Shown: positions 54,000 through 63,157, counted from the stretch's first letter. The stretch: 64,000 nucleotides of DNA from Pseudomonas putida (GCF_001976065.1 NZ_MNAH01000002.1:493118-557117), one strand, 5' to 3'. The notes: generated from the sequence alone by a model not told the origin. A program made the numbers and translations.

Positions 54000-54844
54000 T
54001 GGTCTTTTCCTTCTTCAAGGTTGCTCAGTGCCAGATCCCATTCGTGTTCTTCCACGCGAATGAAGTGTGTCTTCTCGCGGGCTTCCAGGAAGGGCACGCC
54101 TTTGCCCATTTTGGTATCGCAGATAATCACGCGTGGCTGGGTACCTGAATGATTACGCGCAGCATCGAAGGCGGCGACCAGTGCATCCAGGTCATTGCCA
54201 TCCACACGCTGGGTGAACCAGCCAAACGCTTGCCAACGGTCAACGATCGGTTCGAACGAGAGGATTTCACTGGAGTAACCGTCGGCTTGCTGGTTGTTGA
54301 CGTCGACGATGGCGATCAGGTTGTCGAGTTTCCAATGCGATGCCGACATCACGGCTTCCCAGGTCGAGCCTTCATTCAGTTCACCGTCCGACAGCAGGTT
54401 GTAGACGAAGGAGGGCGAGTGTTTGCGCTTGAGACCCAGACAGGCACCCACCGCGATACCCAGGCCCTGACCCAGAGAGCCCCCGGTGATTTCCATGCCC
54501 GGGGTGTAGGCGGCCATGCCAGACATTGGCAGGCGGCTGTCATCCGCTCCGTAGGTTTCCAACTCATCGAGCGGGATGATTTCGGCTTCGATCAAGGCGG
54601 CGTACAGCGCAATGGCGTAGTGACCGATGGAGAGGTAAAAGCGATCACGCGCCTCCCATTCCGGATCTTCAGGACGATGATTCATGGCATGAAAGTAGGA
54701 GACCGCCAGAAGGTCAGCGGCGCCGAGGGCCTGACCAACATAGCCCTGTCCCTGGACTTGGCCCATGCGCAGTGCGTGGCGGCGAATATTGTGCGCGCGC
54801 TCAACCAGGGTTGTGGAAGAAGCGTATGAAGAATTAGTAGTCAT
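53996..54844 (-). CDS. Transketolase-like protein, N-terminal (TPP-binding) subunit
   Basis: The protein has 282 residues. The ThDP-binding domain shows GQALGAADLLAVSYFHAMNH, YLSIGHYAIALYAALIE, TGGSLGQGLGIAVGACLGLK and the Mg/TPP motif LLSDGELNEGSTWEA...VDVNNQQADG (GDG-type written SDGE). It pairs with 52983-53999 to form one active enzyme. The family transfers two-carbon ketol units. Split transketolases are used in apiose/apulose, sulfosugar and other unusual-sugar pathways (family knowledge). It lies 17 bp after the MFS gene. Confidence 0.88.
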   Translation of the reverse strand: MTTNSSYASSTTLVERAHNIRRHALRMGQVQGQGYVGQALGAADLLAVSYFHAMNHRPEDPEWEARDRFYLSIGHYAIALYAALIEAEIIPLDELETYGADDSRLPMSGMAAYTPGMEITGGSLGQGLGIAVGACLGLKRKHSPSFVYNLLSDGELNEGSTWEAVMSASHWKLDNLIAIVDVNNQQADGYSSEILSFEPIVDRWQAFGWFTQRVDGNDLDALVAAFDAARNHSGTQPRVIICDTKMGKGVPFLEAREKTHFIRVEEHEWDLALSNLEEGKDQ

Positions 54845-54861
54845 GGTGAAACTCCGTTAAC

Positions 54862-56160
54862 TCAACGATTGACCAGGGCGGCGGGAATGCGCAGTACCAG
54901 CGTCGCTCCGGCAAACAGCACGCCAGTGATCAGGTACATGCCGATGGCACTGGAGCCGGTCATTGTGGTGATCCAGCCAATCAGATAAGGCGAGCAGAAC
55001 CCTGCGAGGTTGGCAAAGCTGTTGACGGCCGCGATACCGGCGGCGGCGGAAACGCCTCCGAGCAACGTGGTTGGCAGCATCCAGAACAACGACGTTGCAG
55101 ACAAAATGCCGGAAGCGGCCAGGCAAAGACTGAGGATGGACAGGGTTGGATTGCCGCCCATCAGCGCTGCCAAGCTCAGACCGATAGCACCGGCAATCAT
55201 CGGAACGATGAGGTGCCAGCGGCGCTCGCGATGTTTGTCACCACTGCGTCCCACCAGGAGCATGGCGGCAATGGCACAGAGGTAAGGCAGGCTGGTTAGA
55301 AAGCCGATATGCAATGGATCGGAAACCCCCGAATTACGTACCAGGGTAGGCAGCCAGAAGGTGATTGCGTACTGCCCCATCACCACACAGAAGTAGATGG
55401 CAGCCAGCAGCCACAAACGACGGTCTCGAATGAACTCACCGACAGAGGCATGGGTGACTTTGTGCTGGTCGTCTTCGGCCAGCTCCCGAGTGATCAGTGC
55501 TTTTTCTTCGTCGTTGAGCCAACTGGCCTGATGCACCCCGTCTTTGAGGTAGCTCAGTACCAGAAGACCGACAACCACCGTGGGTACAGCCTCCAACACG
55601 AACATCCACTGCCAGCCAGCCCAGCCATGCATCCCGGCGAAGTGGTTCATGATCCAGCCGGAGAGGGGGCCACCCACCATGCCTGACAGCGGAATGGCGA
55701 TGAACCACAACACGGTCATGCGGGCGCGACGATAGGATGGAAACCAGTAGGTCAGGTACAGCAACAAGCCTGGCGCCAGACCGGCTTCGGCGATACCGAG
55801 CAGAAAGCGCAGGGCATAGAACTGCCAGGCGGTTTCGACGAAGGCAAACAGCGCCGAGACGATGCCCCAGGTGATCATGATGCGTGCGATCCATACCCGC
55901 GCACCGACCTTGTGGAGAATGATGTTGCTGGGTACTTCGCAGAGGAAATAGCCAATGAAGAACATGCCAGCGCCAAGTCCATAGACCGTTTCGCTGAGCG
56001 CCAGATCGTTCATCATTTGCAGCTTGGCAAAGCCAACGTTGACGCGATCAAGGTAAGCGCACAGGTAGCACAGCATCAGGAATGGCATCAGTCGCCAGGC
56101 CGTTTTCCGGTAGGCGTTGGAACGCACGGTCGAAACCGCTTCGAGCGACAGGGTAGTCAT
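54862..56160 (-). CDS. MFS transporter (anion:cation symporter type)
   Basis: The protein has 432 residues from ATG 56160. Twelve helices are expected. The N-terminal segment YLCAYLDRVNVGFAKLQMMNDL and EVPSNIILHKVGARVWIARIMITWGI (read in parts) mark the ACS family, whose members import organic acids and polar carboxylates (tartrate, glucarate, phthalate and others). It lies between the SDR and the transketolase subunits and is probably the importer of the module. An acidic rather than neutral substrate is suggested. Confidence 0.87.
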   Translation of the reverse strand: MTTLSLEAVSTVRSNAYRKTAWRLMPFLMLCYLCAYLDRVNVGFAKLQMMNDLALSETVYGLGAGMFFIGYFLCEVPSNIILHKVGARVWIARIMITWGIVSALFAFVETAWQFYALRFLLGIAEAGLAPGLLLYLTYWFPSYRRARMTVLWFIAIPLSGMVGGPLSGWIMNHFAGMHGWAGWQWMFVLEAVPTVVVGLLVLSYLKDGVHQASWLNDEEKALITRELAEDDQHKVTHASVGEFIRDRRLWLLAAIYFCVVMGQYAITFWLPTLVRNSGVSDPLHIGFLTSLPYLCAIAAMLLVGRSGDKHRERRWHLIVPMIAGAIGLSLAALMGGNPTLSILSLCLAASGILSATSLFWMLPTTLLGGVSAAAGIAAVNSFANLAGFCSPYLIGWITTMTGSSAIGMYLITGVLFAGATLVLRIPAALVNR

Positions 56161-56259
56161 GATGGTCTGATCTCTTGTTTTTATTGACTGCCAGGCCATG
56201 AGACCCGGCTACGTCATCGATCCAGAACCGCACGGGCCGCGCAGGCCCGCCCAGGTGTA

Positions 56260-57009
56260 TCAGTGAATCAGCATGCCGCCGTTCACATCCAGCGTGATGC
56301 CTGTGAGGTACGAGGATAGGTCGCTGGCCAGGAACAGGGCGGCGTTGGCGACATCCTGTGCTGCACCGAGTCGGCCCAACGGAATGCCGTCGATGATCGC
56401 GTGGCGGCGTTCGTCCTGCATCAGGCCACCGGTGATGTCGGTATGAATCAAACCAGGGGCGATGGAGTTGACGCGAATGTTGTCCGGCCCCAGTTCCCGT
56501 GCCATGGCTTTGCCCAGACCCAGCACACCGGCTTTGGCCGCACTGTAATGAGGGCCACCAAAAATCCCGCCGCCCCGCTGAGCAGAAACGGAAGACATGC
56601 ACACAATGCTCCCGGAAGATTGTTTGCGCATGACCGGAATCACGGCCTGTGACATGAGCAGGGTGCCGCGCAGACTGACATCCAGCACCTTGTCGTAGTC
56701 TGAAGGGCGGATGTCCAGAGTCTTGAGTGGCTGAGTAATGCCGGCATTGTTGACGAGGACGTCGATGCGGCCGAAGTGCTCGATGATTTTGGCAATGGCC
56801 TGCTGAACCTGCGATTCGTCAGCAACGTTGGCCGCAAGACCGAGATGACCTTCGCCCAGGGAAGCTGCGGCATCACGGGCAGCGGATTCATCTAGATCAA
56901 GGATCACGACGTGAGCGCCTTGTTGCGCGAAAGTGGTCGCTGTAGCGCGGCCAATGCCACGGGCAGATGCGGCACCGGTGATGATTGCGACTTTGCCTTG
57001 GAGGAGCAT
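56260..57009 (-). CDS. Short-chain dehydrogenase/reductase (FabG-like)
   Basis: The protein has 249 residues from ATG 57009 (GAGGT upstream). The cofactor loop is TGAASARGIGRA, followed by ILDLDESAARDA, NNAGITQPLKT, SSVSAQRGGG with the catalytic serine and YSAAKAG (Tyr-x3-Lys). The aspartate in LDLDES favours NAD. It heads the SDR-MFS-transketolase-esterase unit, transcribed divergently from a LysR gene. Oxidation of a polyol or hydroxy acid to a ketol for the transketolase is a reasonable but untested reading. Confidence 0.85.
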   Translation of the reverse strand: MLLQGKVAIITGAASARGIGRATATTFAQQGAHVVILDLDESAARDAAASLGEGHLGLAANVADESQVQQAIAKIIEHFGRIDVLVNNAGITQPLKTLDIRPSDYDKVLDVSLRGTLLMSQAVIPVMRKQSSGSIVCMSSVSAQRGGGIFGGPHYSAAKAGVLGLGKAMARELGPDNIRVNSIAPGLIHTDITGGLMQDERRHAIIDGIPLGRLGAAQDVANAALFLASDLSSYLTGITLDVNGGMLIH

Positions 57010-57202
57010 GCAGAAGTACCTCGAATTGTTTTTATTGGGTCGATCCGTAAAGAACCGATGACTCAGCTTGTTCTCCAAGGGGGGGCTGAGCAATAACGTG
57101 AATGTCACTCGATGCTGAAAAAAATTCAGCACTCGTCAAGCCAGTCGCCAAGTGATTGAATGGAAGACAGTCCATAATCGTAAAAGATGCAGTGGGAGCG
57201 CC

Positions 57203-58120
57203 ATGCGCACTGATGCCGATGCACCAATCATCCTGCCACCGCTGAGAGCAATTCAGGCCTTCGAGCAAACGGCTCGCTTCGGGAATGTTGCCAGGGCAGC
57301 GGAAGTACTGGATTTAACGCCATCCGCTGTTAGTCACCAACTGGCCAAGCTTGAGGGGATGATAGGCCGGCAATTGTTCGTTCGAGCGGCACGTGGTGTC
57401 TCTCTGACTCCGGTGGGGGAGCAATACCTGAAAGAAGTCTCCGGGATCCTGCACAGCCTTGCAGTGGCAACCGAGCGCGCTGCCAGCGATGTCAGTCTCG
57501 ATTGTCTGCGGCTGCATTCATCGCCCAGCTTCGGCCTACTGTGGTTGATGCCGCGATTGGAAGCGTTTCGTGCAAGTCATCCCGATATCCAGCTCAACTT
57601 GTCATGCTCCTACGAGTCACTGCACTTCAGTCGAGACAAGATTGATGTGGATATCCGCCATGGCATGCCCAACTGGCCAAGCTATGAGGTTCGCACAGTA
57701 CAAAATGAAAAATTTGCCGTACTGACCTCACCCAAATTGCTTGCGCAACGACCTATCCAAACAGCGTCGGATCTACTCGATTGTGATTTGATATTGTCTG
57801 AAGCCACACTGCTCAAGTGGCCACAATGGTTCGCCCAACATGGTTTGGCTCGACCGGAAAGACCCTATGCATTGAGCTTTGATAGATCCTATATGTCACT
57901 GGAGGCCGCCAGCCACGGGCTTGGATTCGCATTGGAGAGTACGTTGCTCGCGCAAAAGTACCTGGCGTCCGGTGCGTTAGTAGAAGTTGCGCCAGAGTCC
58001 CTCAGCGCTCCAGTGGCCGCCCATCATCTGGTGTTTCCAAAGGCACACTCCAACTTTCCGCGTGTCAGACGCTTTTTAGAGTGGATGGAAAGTGAGTTGG
58101 GACATGAATTCGCGTACTGA
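57203..58120 (+). CDS. LysR-family transcriptional regulator (GcvA-like)
   Basis: The protein has 305 residues from ATG 57203 (GGGAG upstream). An N-terminal HTH of LysR type (LPPLRAIQAFEQTARFGNVARAAEVLDLTPSAVSHQLAKLE, read in parts) is followed by the effector domain. GcvA-like features are HSSPSFGLLWLMPRLEAF and SLEAASHGLGFALESTLLA. It is divergent from the SDR with a 193-bp gap, the classical arrangement for a LysR controlling the neighbouring operon. The inducer is unknown. Confidence 0.88.
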   Translation: MRTDADAPIILPPLRAIQAFEQTARFGNVARAAEVLDLTPSAVSHQLAKLEGMIGRQLFVRAARGVSLTPVGEQYLKEVSGILHSLAVATERAASDVSLDCLRLHSSPSFGLLWLMPRLEAFRASHPDIQLNLSCSYESLHFSRDKIDVDIRHGMPNWPSYEVRTVQNEKFAVLTSPKLLAQRPIQTASDLLDCDLILSEATLLKWPQWFAQHGLARPERPYALSFDRSYMSLEAASHGLGFALESTLLAQKYLASGALVEVAPESLSAPVAAHHLVFPKAHSNFPRVRRFLEWMESELGHEFAY

Positions 58121-58567
58121 ACGGCGCCAAAAAGATGAAACGCTATGCAGACATTTTTGTTTATCCCGGAGTGAGCGTTTAAGCAGCTATTGATTATTCA
58201 TGTCGCTCTAAGGGCCATACCATTCAGCATATTTAGGTGCCCACCATCGCAGTAAGCGATGGCATTAGGAAGGTGTACTGCCCAGACGATTACGCAGCAG
58301 TAATGGAAGCTCGGTAATACCACAAGGAGAGGTGCGTCCATCTGGCATCCATCATTCGCAAAGCAACGCCCACCTCACTACAATCTCGGCAGATCGACCA
58401 ACCCAAAGGTGAACCGTTGAATTCAAACGGGACAGATTCAACGGCGTCATTGTCGACTTCCGCTCTATACGCTTGAGCAAGCGAATTTCCTCATCGAGTT
58501 CCAAGCCGGACTGAGACATAAAAATTCGAGAGTAGGGGGCTGAGCGTTCTTTTGAAATCCTTGATCT
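58121..58567. other. Gene-free stretch
   Basis: These 447 bp after the LysR gene show no convincing ORF, hairpin with T-run or repeat. Base composition drops in GC here, marking the left edge of the mobile region. It may carry remnants of the junction. Confidence 0.4.
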
Positions 58568-58867
58568 TTAGATAAATGTCGTTGCTGGATCCGGTGGTTC
58601 CTCTATCCATTGCCCAGCGTAAAGCGTGCGAAAGACGACTACGTACTCTCTAGAGCAGTTCCAACTGTTGAATGCGCTAATAATTACATCGGCTGCCCAA
58701 GGGGATTTCAAGGAAGTATCACTTTCCGAAACCCGATGGAGCATTCTCGCGGCCCTATATGCAGTCGAAGGGGAGTATTTCTCTAACATATGGACAAAAA
58801 ATGCTTTGGCTATTTCGATAAACTCTGAATTCAGCTTTAGGCCAGACCAATCAATATTCATTGTCAT
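58568..58867 (-). CDS. Truncated tyrosine-recombinase-like protein (N-terminal SAM-like domain)
   Basis: The protein has 99 residues from ATG 58867; the frame starts at TTG 58897 without a ribosome site. The sequence (LNSEFIEIAKAFFVHMLEKYSPSTAYRAARMLHRVSES) looks like the helical N-terminal core-binding domain of a phage-type integrase. The catalytic domain does not follow. It ends in WIEEPPDPATTFI. Its similarity is only at the level of pattern. Low GC and position next to an integrase pseudogene fit an eroded mobile element. Confidence 0.4.
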   Translation of the reverse strand: MTMNIDWSGLKLNSEFIEIAKAFFVHMLEKYSPSTAYRAARMLHRVSESDTSLKSPWAADVIISAFNSWNCSREYVVVFRTLYAGQWIEEPPDPATTFI

Positions 58868-59037
58868 GCCGTCGTCGTACCACGTCCAGACGCTCAATCA
58901 AGTATCGACGTACCTTGGCTGGTCATTAGTGCGAGTTCGAATCGCAACCTGAGCCGGGCCCTCGAACACGTAGGCCGGAAAAGAGGAGGAGGGTGAAGCC
59001 TGTTCTTGATCGGCTGATTTGGTCACGGCGAACCTCC

Positions 59038-60292
59038 TTAACTGTCAAGTCGGCTCCAGGCTGCCGAGGCACGCTGGGCATTGTGGCGGTTGGCCGACTC
59101 GGCTAGATAACGACTTGCATAACGGCGTGGCATCGTCGAAGTGTCAGACCAGCCGCAGACTCGTCGGAGTTCGTCCGTGGCGCGCTCCAGGCCATGCCCA
59201 CGCTTCTCGACCAGGTAAGCCAAAAAGCGGTCGGCAAAGGTGTGGCGAAAGTCATGCGCGGAAAGTGTAGGCAACAACCCCGGATGAGCCAGTTCAATGG
59301 TCAGAAACAGCCGATCAAGGACGTTAGACAATGCGCGGATCGACAGCGGGCGACCTCGGTCAGAAATGAACAGATAGCGGTACGGCAATTTCATTGGTCT
59401 GCCGTTACGTATGGGGCGCCGTTCGCCCTGGATATAATGCTCGTAGACCTCATACAACTGTGCGGAGATACCTACCGTCCGTCCGTGGGTTTTCAGCGCA
59501 GGCTCTTCAGCACGCGGGTCACTTGGGTCATGTTCGCGGTCATTGATGCTGACATAGGCATGCTGAGAACCCTGATTGATATCCGTGGTGTAGAGCTTCA
59601 GAAGCTCTCCGCGACGGATACCGGTCTCCAGCAGCAATTCAATCATTAGCCAATTGCGCAACTGCAATCGTTCCGGAAACGGATTCTCCGTAGTGCCCGG
59701 GCGAATCAGTGTGTGAATGATCTGGAGTTGCATATCTGTCAGGCTGCGGTATCGACTGCGGTCCGGCCGAGCATTGATGATATGGCTCTCAAAGCGCCGT
59801 TCAATGACGTCGGCGACATCTGCAAATACAGCCTCAATGTTAGCCAAGGTGGTTGAGTTCTGACGAGCGCGCGGGATGTATCGGGTGACACACCAGGACA
59901 GGTACTGCTTCAACAGCCGCAGGTACTAGTCACGGGTGCGCGGATCGATCTGCGGAAAAGATGCCGTTTTAGCTGTGCCGATTCGGGCGACCAGATTATC
60001 GGCCTGACGGCCGCTTTGGAGCCAAATGGCGTAACCGTCCAGTAACGCCAGAATCGCTTCAAAGTGACAGGCCAGGATGGCCTCATCGATATCCAGCTTC
60101 CCGGCTTTTGGCATAGGTGTAGAAAGCCTGGATCGCACGCAGGTGTGCTGCGGCGGTGTTGTATGCACGATGCCTGAGCTTGAGCTGGACGTAGATGAAT
60201 GGGACTAGCTTGGGCAATGGCGCCGCTAGACCATCCTGCACAAGCAGTGGCACGCGCTGACCGGACGAGAAACGACACTGAATCAGCTTCAT
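59038..60292 (-). pseudogene. Tyrosine recombinase (integrase) pseudogene
   Basis: Three consecutive pieces on the minus strand make one integrase. Piece one is an N-terminal domain from ATG 60292 (AAHLRAIQAFYTYAKSR). The frame shifts near 60110 into KAGKLDIDEAILACHFEAILALLDGYAIW, and an in-frame TAG at 59926-59928 interrupts after PQIDPRTRD. The catalytic domain then continues (LLKQYLSW...), with GIRRGELL (Arg I), SAHDFRHTFAD (His/Arg) and GWSDTSTMPRRYASRY (Tyr nucleophile). The C-terminal piece alone (from TTG 59913) has 291 residues. One frameshift plus one stop make it inactive unless a programmed event repairs it. Confidence 0.75.
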
Positions 60293-60644
60293 TGGCAGCC
60301 AACTCATTCAATGACGCGCCATGAACACGAAGGACATGGCCCGTTGAGAGATTGGACGCCAGATGCGTCTTTGTTTAATCAGTGCTTTAAGCTGCTCATG
60401 AACATATCTGACATAACACCTGATTTAACTAATGGGCTAAGTCATTTGCTCATGATCCATCTATCTCATTGAAAAATAAGAACTTGTTTAATGGGTAGGT
60501 CATGCAAAAGTTCACGAATACTTGTTCATGACTAAGGCGTTAACTTGTACCAACTTACCTTGGATAACGATGCACAGGTAGGGTGGCTACCGTGTGTAGC
60601 ATTCGGCGGTACGGTATCCGGGTTTGGAGCCAGAGCTAACCGGT
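60293..60644. other. AT-rich intergenic region with TTCATGA repeats
   Basis: These 352 bp between the integrase pseudogene and the HNH gene have lower GC and hold no gene. ATGTTCATGAG (minus, about 60392-60402) and TTGTTCATGAC (plus, about 60522-60532) form inverted copies of TGTTCATGA, and a third half site TTGCTCATGA lies near 60447. They could be arm-type integrase sites or an operator for a lost gene; only the repetition is seen. Confidence 0.35.
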
Positions 60645-61472
60645 TTACCGGACAGTCCTTATCCTAGAGCGGCGACCACCAGGTAGTTTCCCCTTAAGAG
60701 GGGCTTCGTCCACACCGCTATCGTTCAGTTGATGCAGCATCGACTTGTTAAGGCTGTTACGAAACACCTCCAGGGCCGGTAATTCACCGGTCGAGTGGCG
60801 GTCTTGAAATTGCTGAATGCTAGTGATGGCTTCGGCCAGCGGCGGGTTGTTGCTGTAGAGGTTCTCGCGGGCGGCGACGATGTAAAGCATTTCACTGCAC
60901 AGGTGTTTGCCCTGTGGGGTATGTCCCATATACGTGACATTGCTGACGTGGTTGTTTTCGGTGCGCTCATAGCTGACATGCTCCGCGTAGCGGTGGAAAC
61001 GCGGATGATAGAAATCTGTAAACGCATTCGCCGCCGGGTAGTCAAGCCGAGGCACGGCGAAGATGCTCCAGTTAGCCTCCAGCTTCAGCTGGTTACAGTC
61101 GAAACAGGCGACAGCCAAATTCCAGAAATTCACCGAGAACTGTGGGTAGCTATGCCGGGGCAGGATGTGCTCGATGGGCTTGGCGTGGGCAATGTTGAGC
61201 AGCCAGCGCCTGCAGTAGCAGCAGCGGTTGCCTTGCAGGTCTAGAACAAACCTGCGGAACGCATTCTTGATCAACGGGCCGGTCACGCCACTGATCTTTG
61301 ATTTGTTGTGGGTCGATAGCTCCGCCCAGACATCGCCTTTGCGGCGCGACTTCACGTGCAGCTTACGCAGATAGGCCACCGTGGCTTTGTTGTGCCGGGT
61401 TACTTCATGGGCTTGCAGCAGGTAAGTTTCACATTGGGCTCGTTGTTCTTCATCACTTAAGGGGGCGCTCAT
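60645..61472 (-). CDS. HNH endonuclease, Septu PtuB-like / retron-type
   Basis: The protein has 275 residues. The HNH centre lies at about 84-130: CCYCRRWLL (C84-x2-C87 zinc pair), PIEHILPRHSYPQF with the catalytic histidine in IEH, NFWNLAVACFDCNQLK with asparagine and the second zinc pair. This resembles the TIGR02646-type nuclease of Septu (PtuB) and retron systems. The upstream ATPase and small ORF make a three-gene unit with 4-bp overlap to the small gene. In Septu, PtuA binds NTP and PtuB cuts nucleic acid when phage infects (established for the family). Assignment here is inference from architecture. Confidence 0.7.
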   Translation of the reverse strand: MSAPLSDEEQRAQCETYLLQAHEVTRHNKATVAYLRKLHVKSRRKGDVWAELSTHNKSKISGVTGPLIKNAFRRFVLDLQGNRCCYCRRWLLNIAHAKPIEHILPRHSYPQFSVNFWNLAVACFDCNQLKLEANWSIFAVPRLDYPAANAFTDFYHPRFHRYAEHVSYERTENNHVSNVTYMGHTPQGKHLCSEMLYIVAARENLYSNNPPLAEAITSIQQFQDRHSTGELPALEVFRNSLNKSMLHQLNDSGVDEAPLKGKLPGGRRSRIRTVR

Positions 61473-61690
61473 AGCGGCACTCCATCTTTCACGCGCTTGA
61501 ACAACTCCTTAATGGCAGCATCGGCTTGGTTGATCAGCTCTATGTCTTGCTTGTAGCGCTCATTGTCCTTATTGCTGGTGGTCCCCTCCAGAGTTTCTTC
61601 CATGATGACCAGCGCATCGAGCAGGACTTTGCGTTGACGACGATCGACCCGGCCTGGCTGGTTGGTCAACCGGATCGCCCGTGACACCAA
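61469..61690 (-). CDS. Small protein between ATPase and HNH genes
   Basis: The protein has 73 residues from GTG 61690, 6 bp after the ATPase stop. It ends in an ATGA overlap with the HNH gene, so it is translated in series with both. It is a charged, helical sequence (RRQRKVLLDALVIMEETLEG, NDIELINQADAAIKELFKRV-like) with no recognised domain. An internal ATG at 61603 is an alternative start. The gene is not part of the minimal Septu gene pair. It might be an assembly or inhibitory partner; no function is claimed. Confidence 0.55.
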   Translation of the reverse strand: MVSRAIRLTNQPGRVDRRQRKVLLDALVIMEETLEGTTSNKDNERYKQDIELINQADAAIKELFKRVKDGVPL

Positions 61691-61696
61691 TACTGC

Positions 61697-63157
61697 TCAA
61701 CGCTCGTTGATCTCACGGTTGTCCGGGGTGTAAGTCTTGAAGCCGTCAAGCAGGATGGACTCCACGGAGTGTCGTTGATGCGCTGGGATCGGCCTGAGCT
61801 TCTTATTCTCGGCCAGGAAGCAGTGGCTGATGGCGTCACGCGCATTAGTGATGAGGATTGGCGAGTGGGTGGCGACCACGAACGAGCACTCGAATTCTTT
61901 GGCGATGCGTGAGAGCAATTGGGGCAGTCGCTGCTGCCAACTGACGTGCAGGCTGATTTCCGGCTCGTCGATCAGAAACACCGTGTGCACATCGGCGTTG
62001 GCACAAATCCTGATCAGCAGGGAGAGGACCTGCTGTTCGCCGGAGTTCATCTCGCTGAGCGGCAAGACTGGGAATTCTACTTCTTTAGGCTGAATGCCAG
62101 GTTCGTAACGTTCGCCCTCCATAGGCACCTGCACGTCTTCGTGCAGTTCGAAACTGGAAATCCCGCGCTCCCAGTTATCGATTGGGTTGTCCGGGTCGCT
62201 GATGGGAACTAGGTAGTGGATGTGATTGAAATCGAGAAAGTCCAGTGCCTCGGTAAAGATCTCCAAACGTGAAGGGCTCTGGTAGATGTCGAGCAAGGCT
62301 TCGCTGAGTCTGTGCAGAAATTCCAGCTGGTGCAGATCATCCGCATCGCGGCGAGCTCCTTGGTATATAAATAACGAACCTCTTGAGGACTCGAGTGGAA
62401 ACCGATCAATCGCGCCAAAGGCGATGCCAATCGAGGTGAGGTTTTCCTGGTCGAGGTCTTTAATCAAGTCCCTGAGCAACAGACTTTTACCCGCGCCATT
62501 GTTACCGATGATGTAGGAACAAGTGGGACCTGTTGTCTCTTCAGTCAGTATGTCCAGCAGAGGGCGATTTTCAGGGCTGTTTAGCTTGAGATTATTTTCC
62601 TCATGACCGAGATGCTCACGTGCCGTTAGCTCTGGGGCATTTAGAACCGTGTCGGTGAACAGCGCGCGACAGAATCCCGGAAGGTTTCTATATTCATTTT
62701 CCAAATGTTTGAGAAACGATTCGTTGAGGTTGCTATCGAGAAACTCTTTGAAAAACTTTGAGTCGATTTTGTAGTGTGGTGAACGCCACCGCTCGACGAC
62801 CGCAGCGGCCAACCAAGTGGGCTCGAAATATCCGGCACCTTCCAGCCGAGTGGCGTCGATGCAAAGGGTTTCGTTAGAGTTCATCTTGTCAGTATTCAGC
62901 AGCCACGCGGTGAAGACCGTGCGTGTTCCTGAAACATCCTGGCTCGGCAGGTCGATCACGGCTTCCAGCAAGTCATTTGCGGCAATGTAATGTTTTAATG
63001 TTTCAGGTAGCTCGCTGCCGTGGGCCCGATCGACGATCACCAGCGCGATGTTGCTTAGTGCTCCTTGTTTGATCAGCTTCTCCAAAGTTGCAAGTGCAGG
63101 GAACTGGTGCCCCATTGCTTGCCCGCCATCCACGACTGTCAGGTCGCTGACATCCAA
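61697..63157 (-). CDS. OLD/PtuA-like ATPase with N-terminal methylase-like segment (5' end uncertain)
   Basis: The ORF has 486 residues from TTG 63157; ATG 63115 is the first ATG, and neither has a good ribosome site. Residues 200-486 form an SMC/OLD-type ATPase: Walker A IIGNNGAGKSLLLRDL (218-225 core), LPLSEMNSGEQQVLSLL as signature, VFLIDEPEISLHVSWQQ as Walker B and VATHSPILITNA. Residues 35-125 (ETLKHYIAANDLLEAVIDLP, SGTRTVFTAWLLNTDK) look like the end of an HsdM-type N6-adenine methylase domain. The frame is open upstream to TGA at 63215, and the first part of a methylase is absent. With the HNH gene it suggests a Septu-like defence unit. A gene fusion, or a truncated older gene joined by deletion, may explain the N-terminus. 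Confidence 0.65.
   Translation of the reverse strand: MDVSDLTVVDGGQAMGHQFPALATLEKLIKQGALSNIALVIVDRAHGSELPETLKHYIAANDLLEAVIDLPSQDVSGTRTVFTAWLLNTDKMNSNETLCIDATRLEGAGYFEPTWLAAAVVERWRSPHYKIDSKFFKEFLDSNLNESFLKHLENEYRNLPGFCRALFTDTVLNAPELTAREHLGHEENNLKLNSPENRPLLDILTEETTGPTCSYIIGNNGAGKSLLLRDLIKDLDQENLTSIGIAFGAIDRFPLESSRGSLFIYQGARRDADDLHQLEFLHRLSEALLDIYQSPSRLEIFTEALDFLDFNHIHYLVPISDPDNPIDNWERGISSFELHEDVQVPMEGERYEPGIQPKEVEFPVLPLSEMNSGEQQVLSLLIRICANADVHTVFLIDEPEISLHVSWQQRLPQLLSRIAKEFECSFVVATHSPILITNARDAISHCFLAENKKLRPIPAHQRHSVESILLDGFKTYTPDNREINER

Noticed and set aside
58917..58960. tRNA-like GTTCGAATC segment
   Set aside because: The T-loop-like sequence is present, but the stem around it does not pair past the first base pair, and no acceptor, D or anticodon arm lies upstream. 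Not a tRNA or a clear attachment site.
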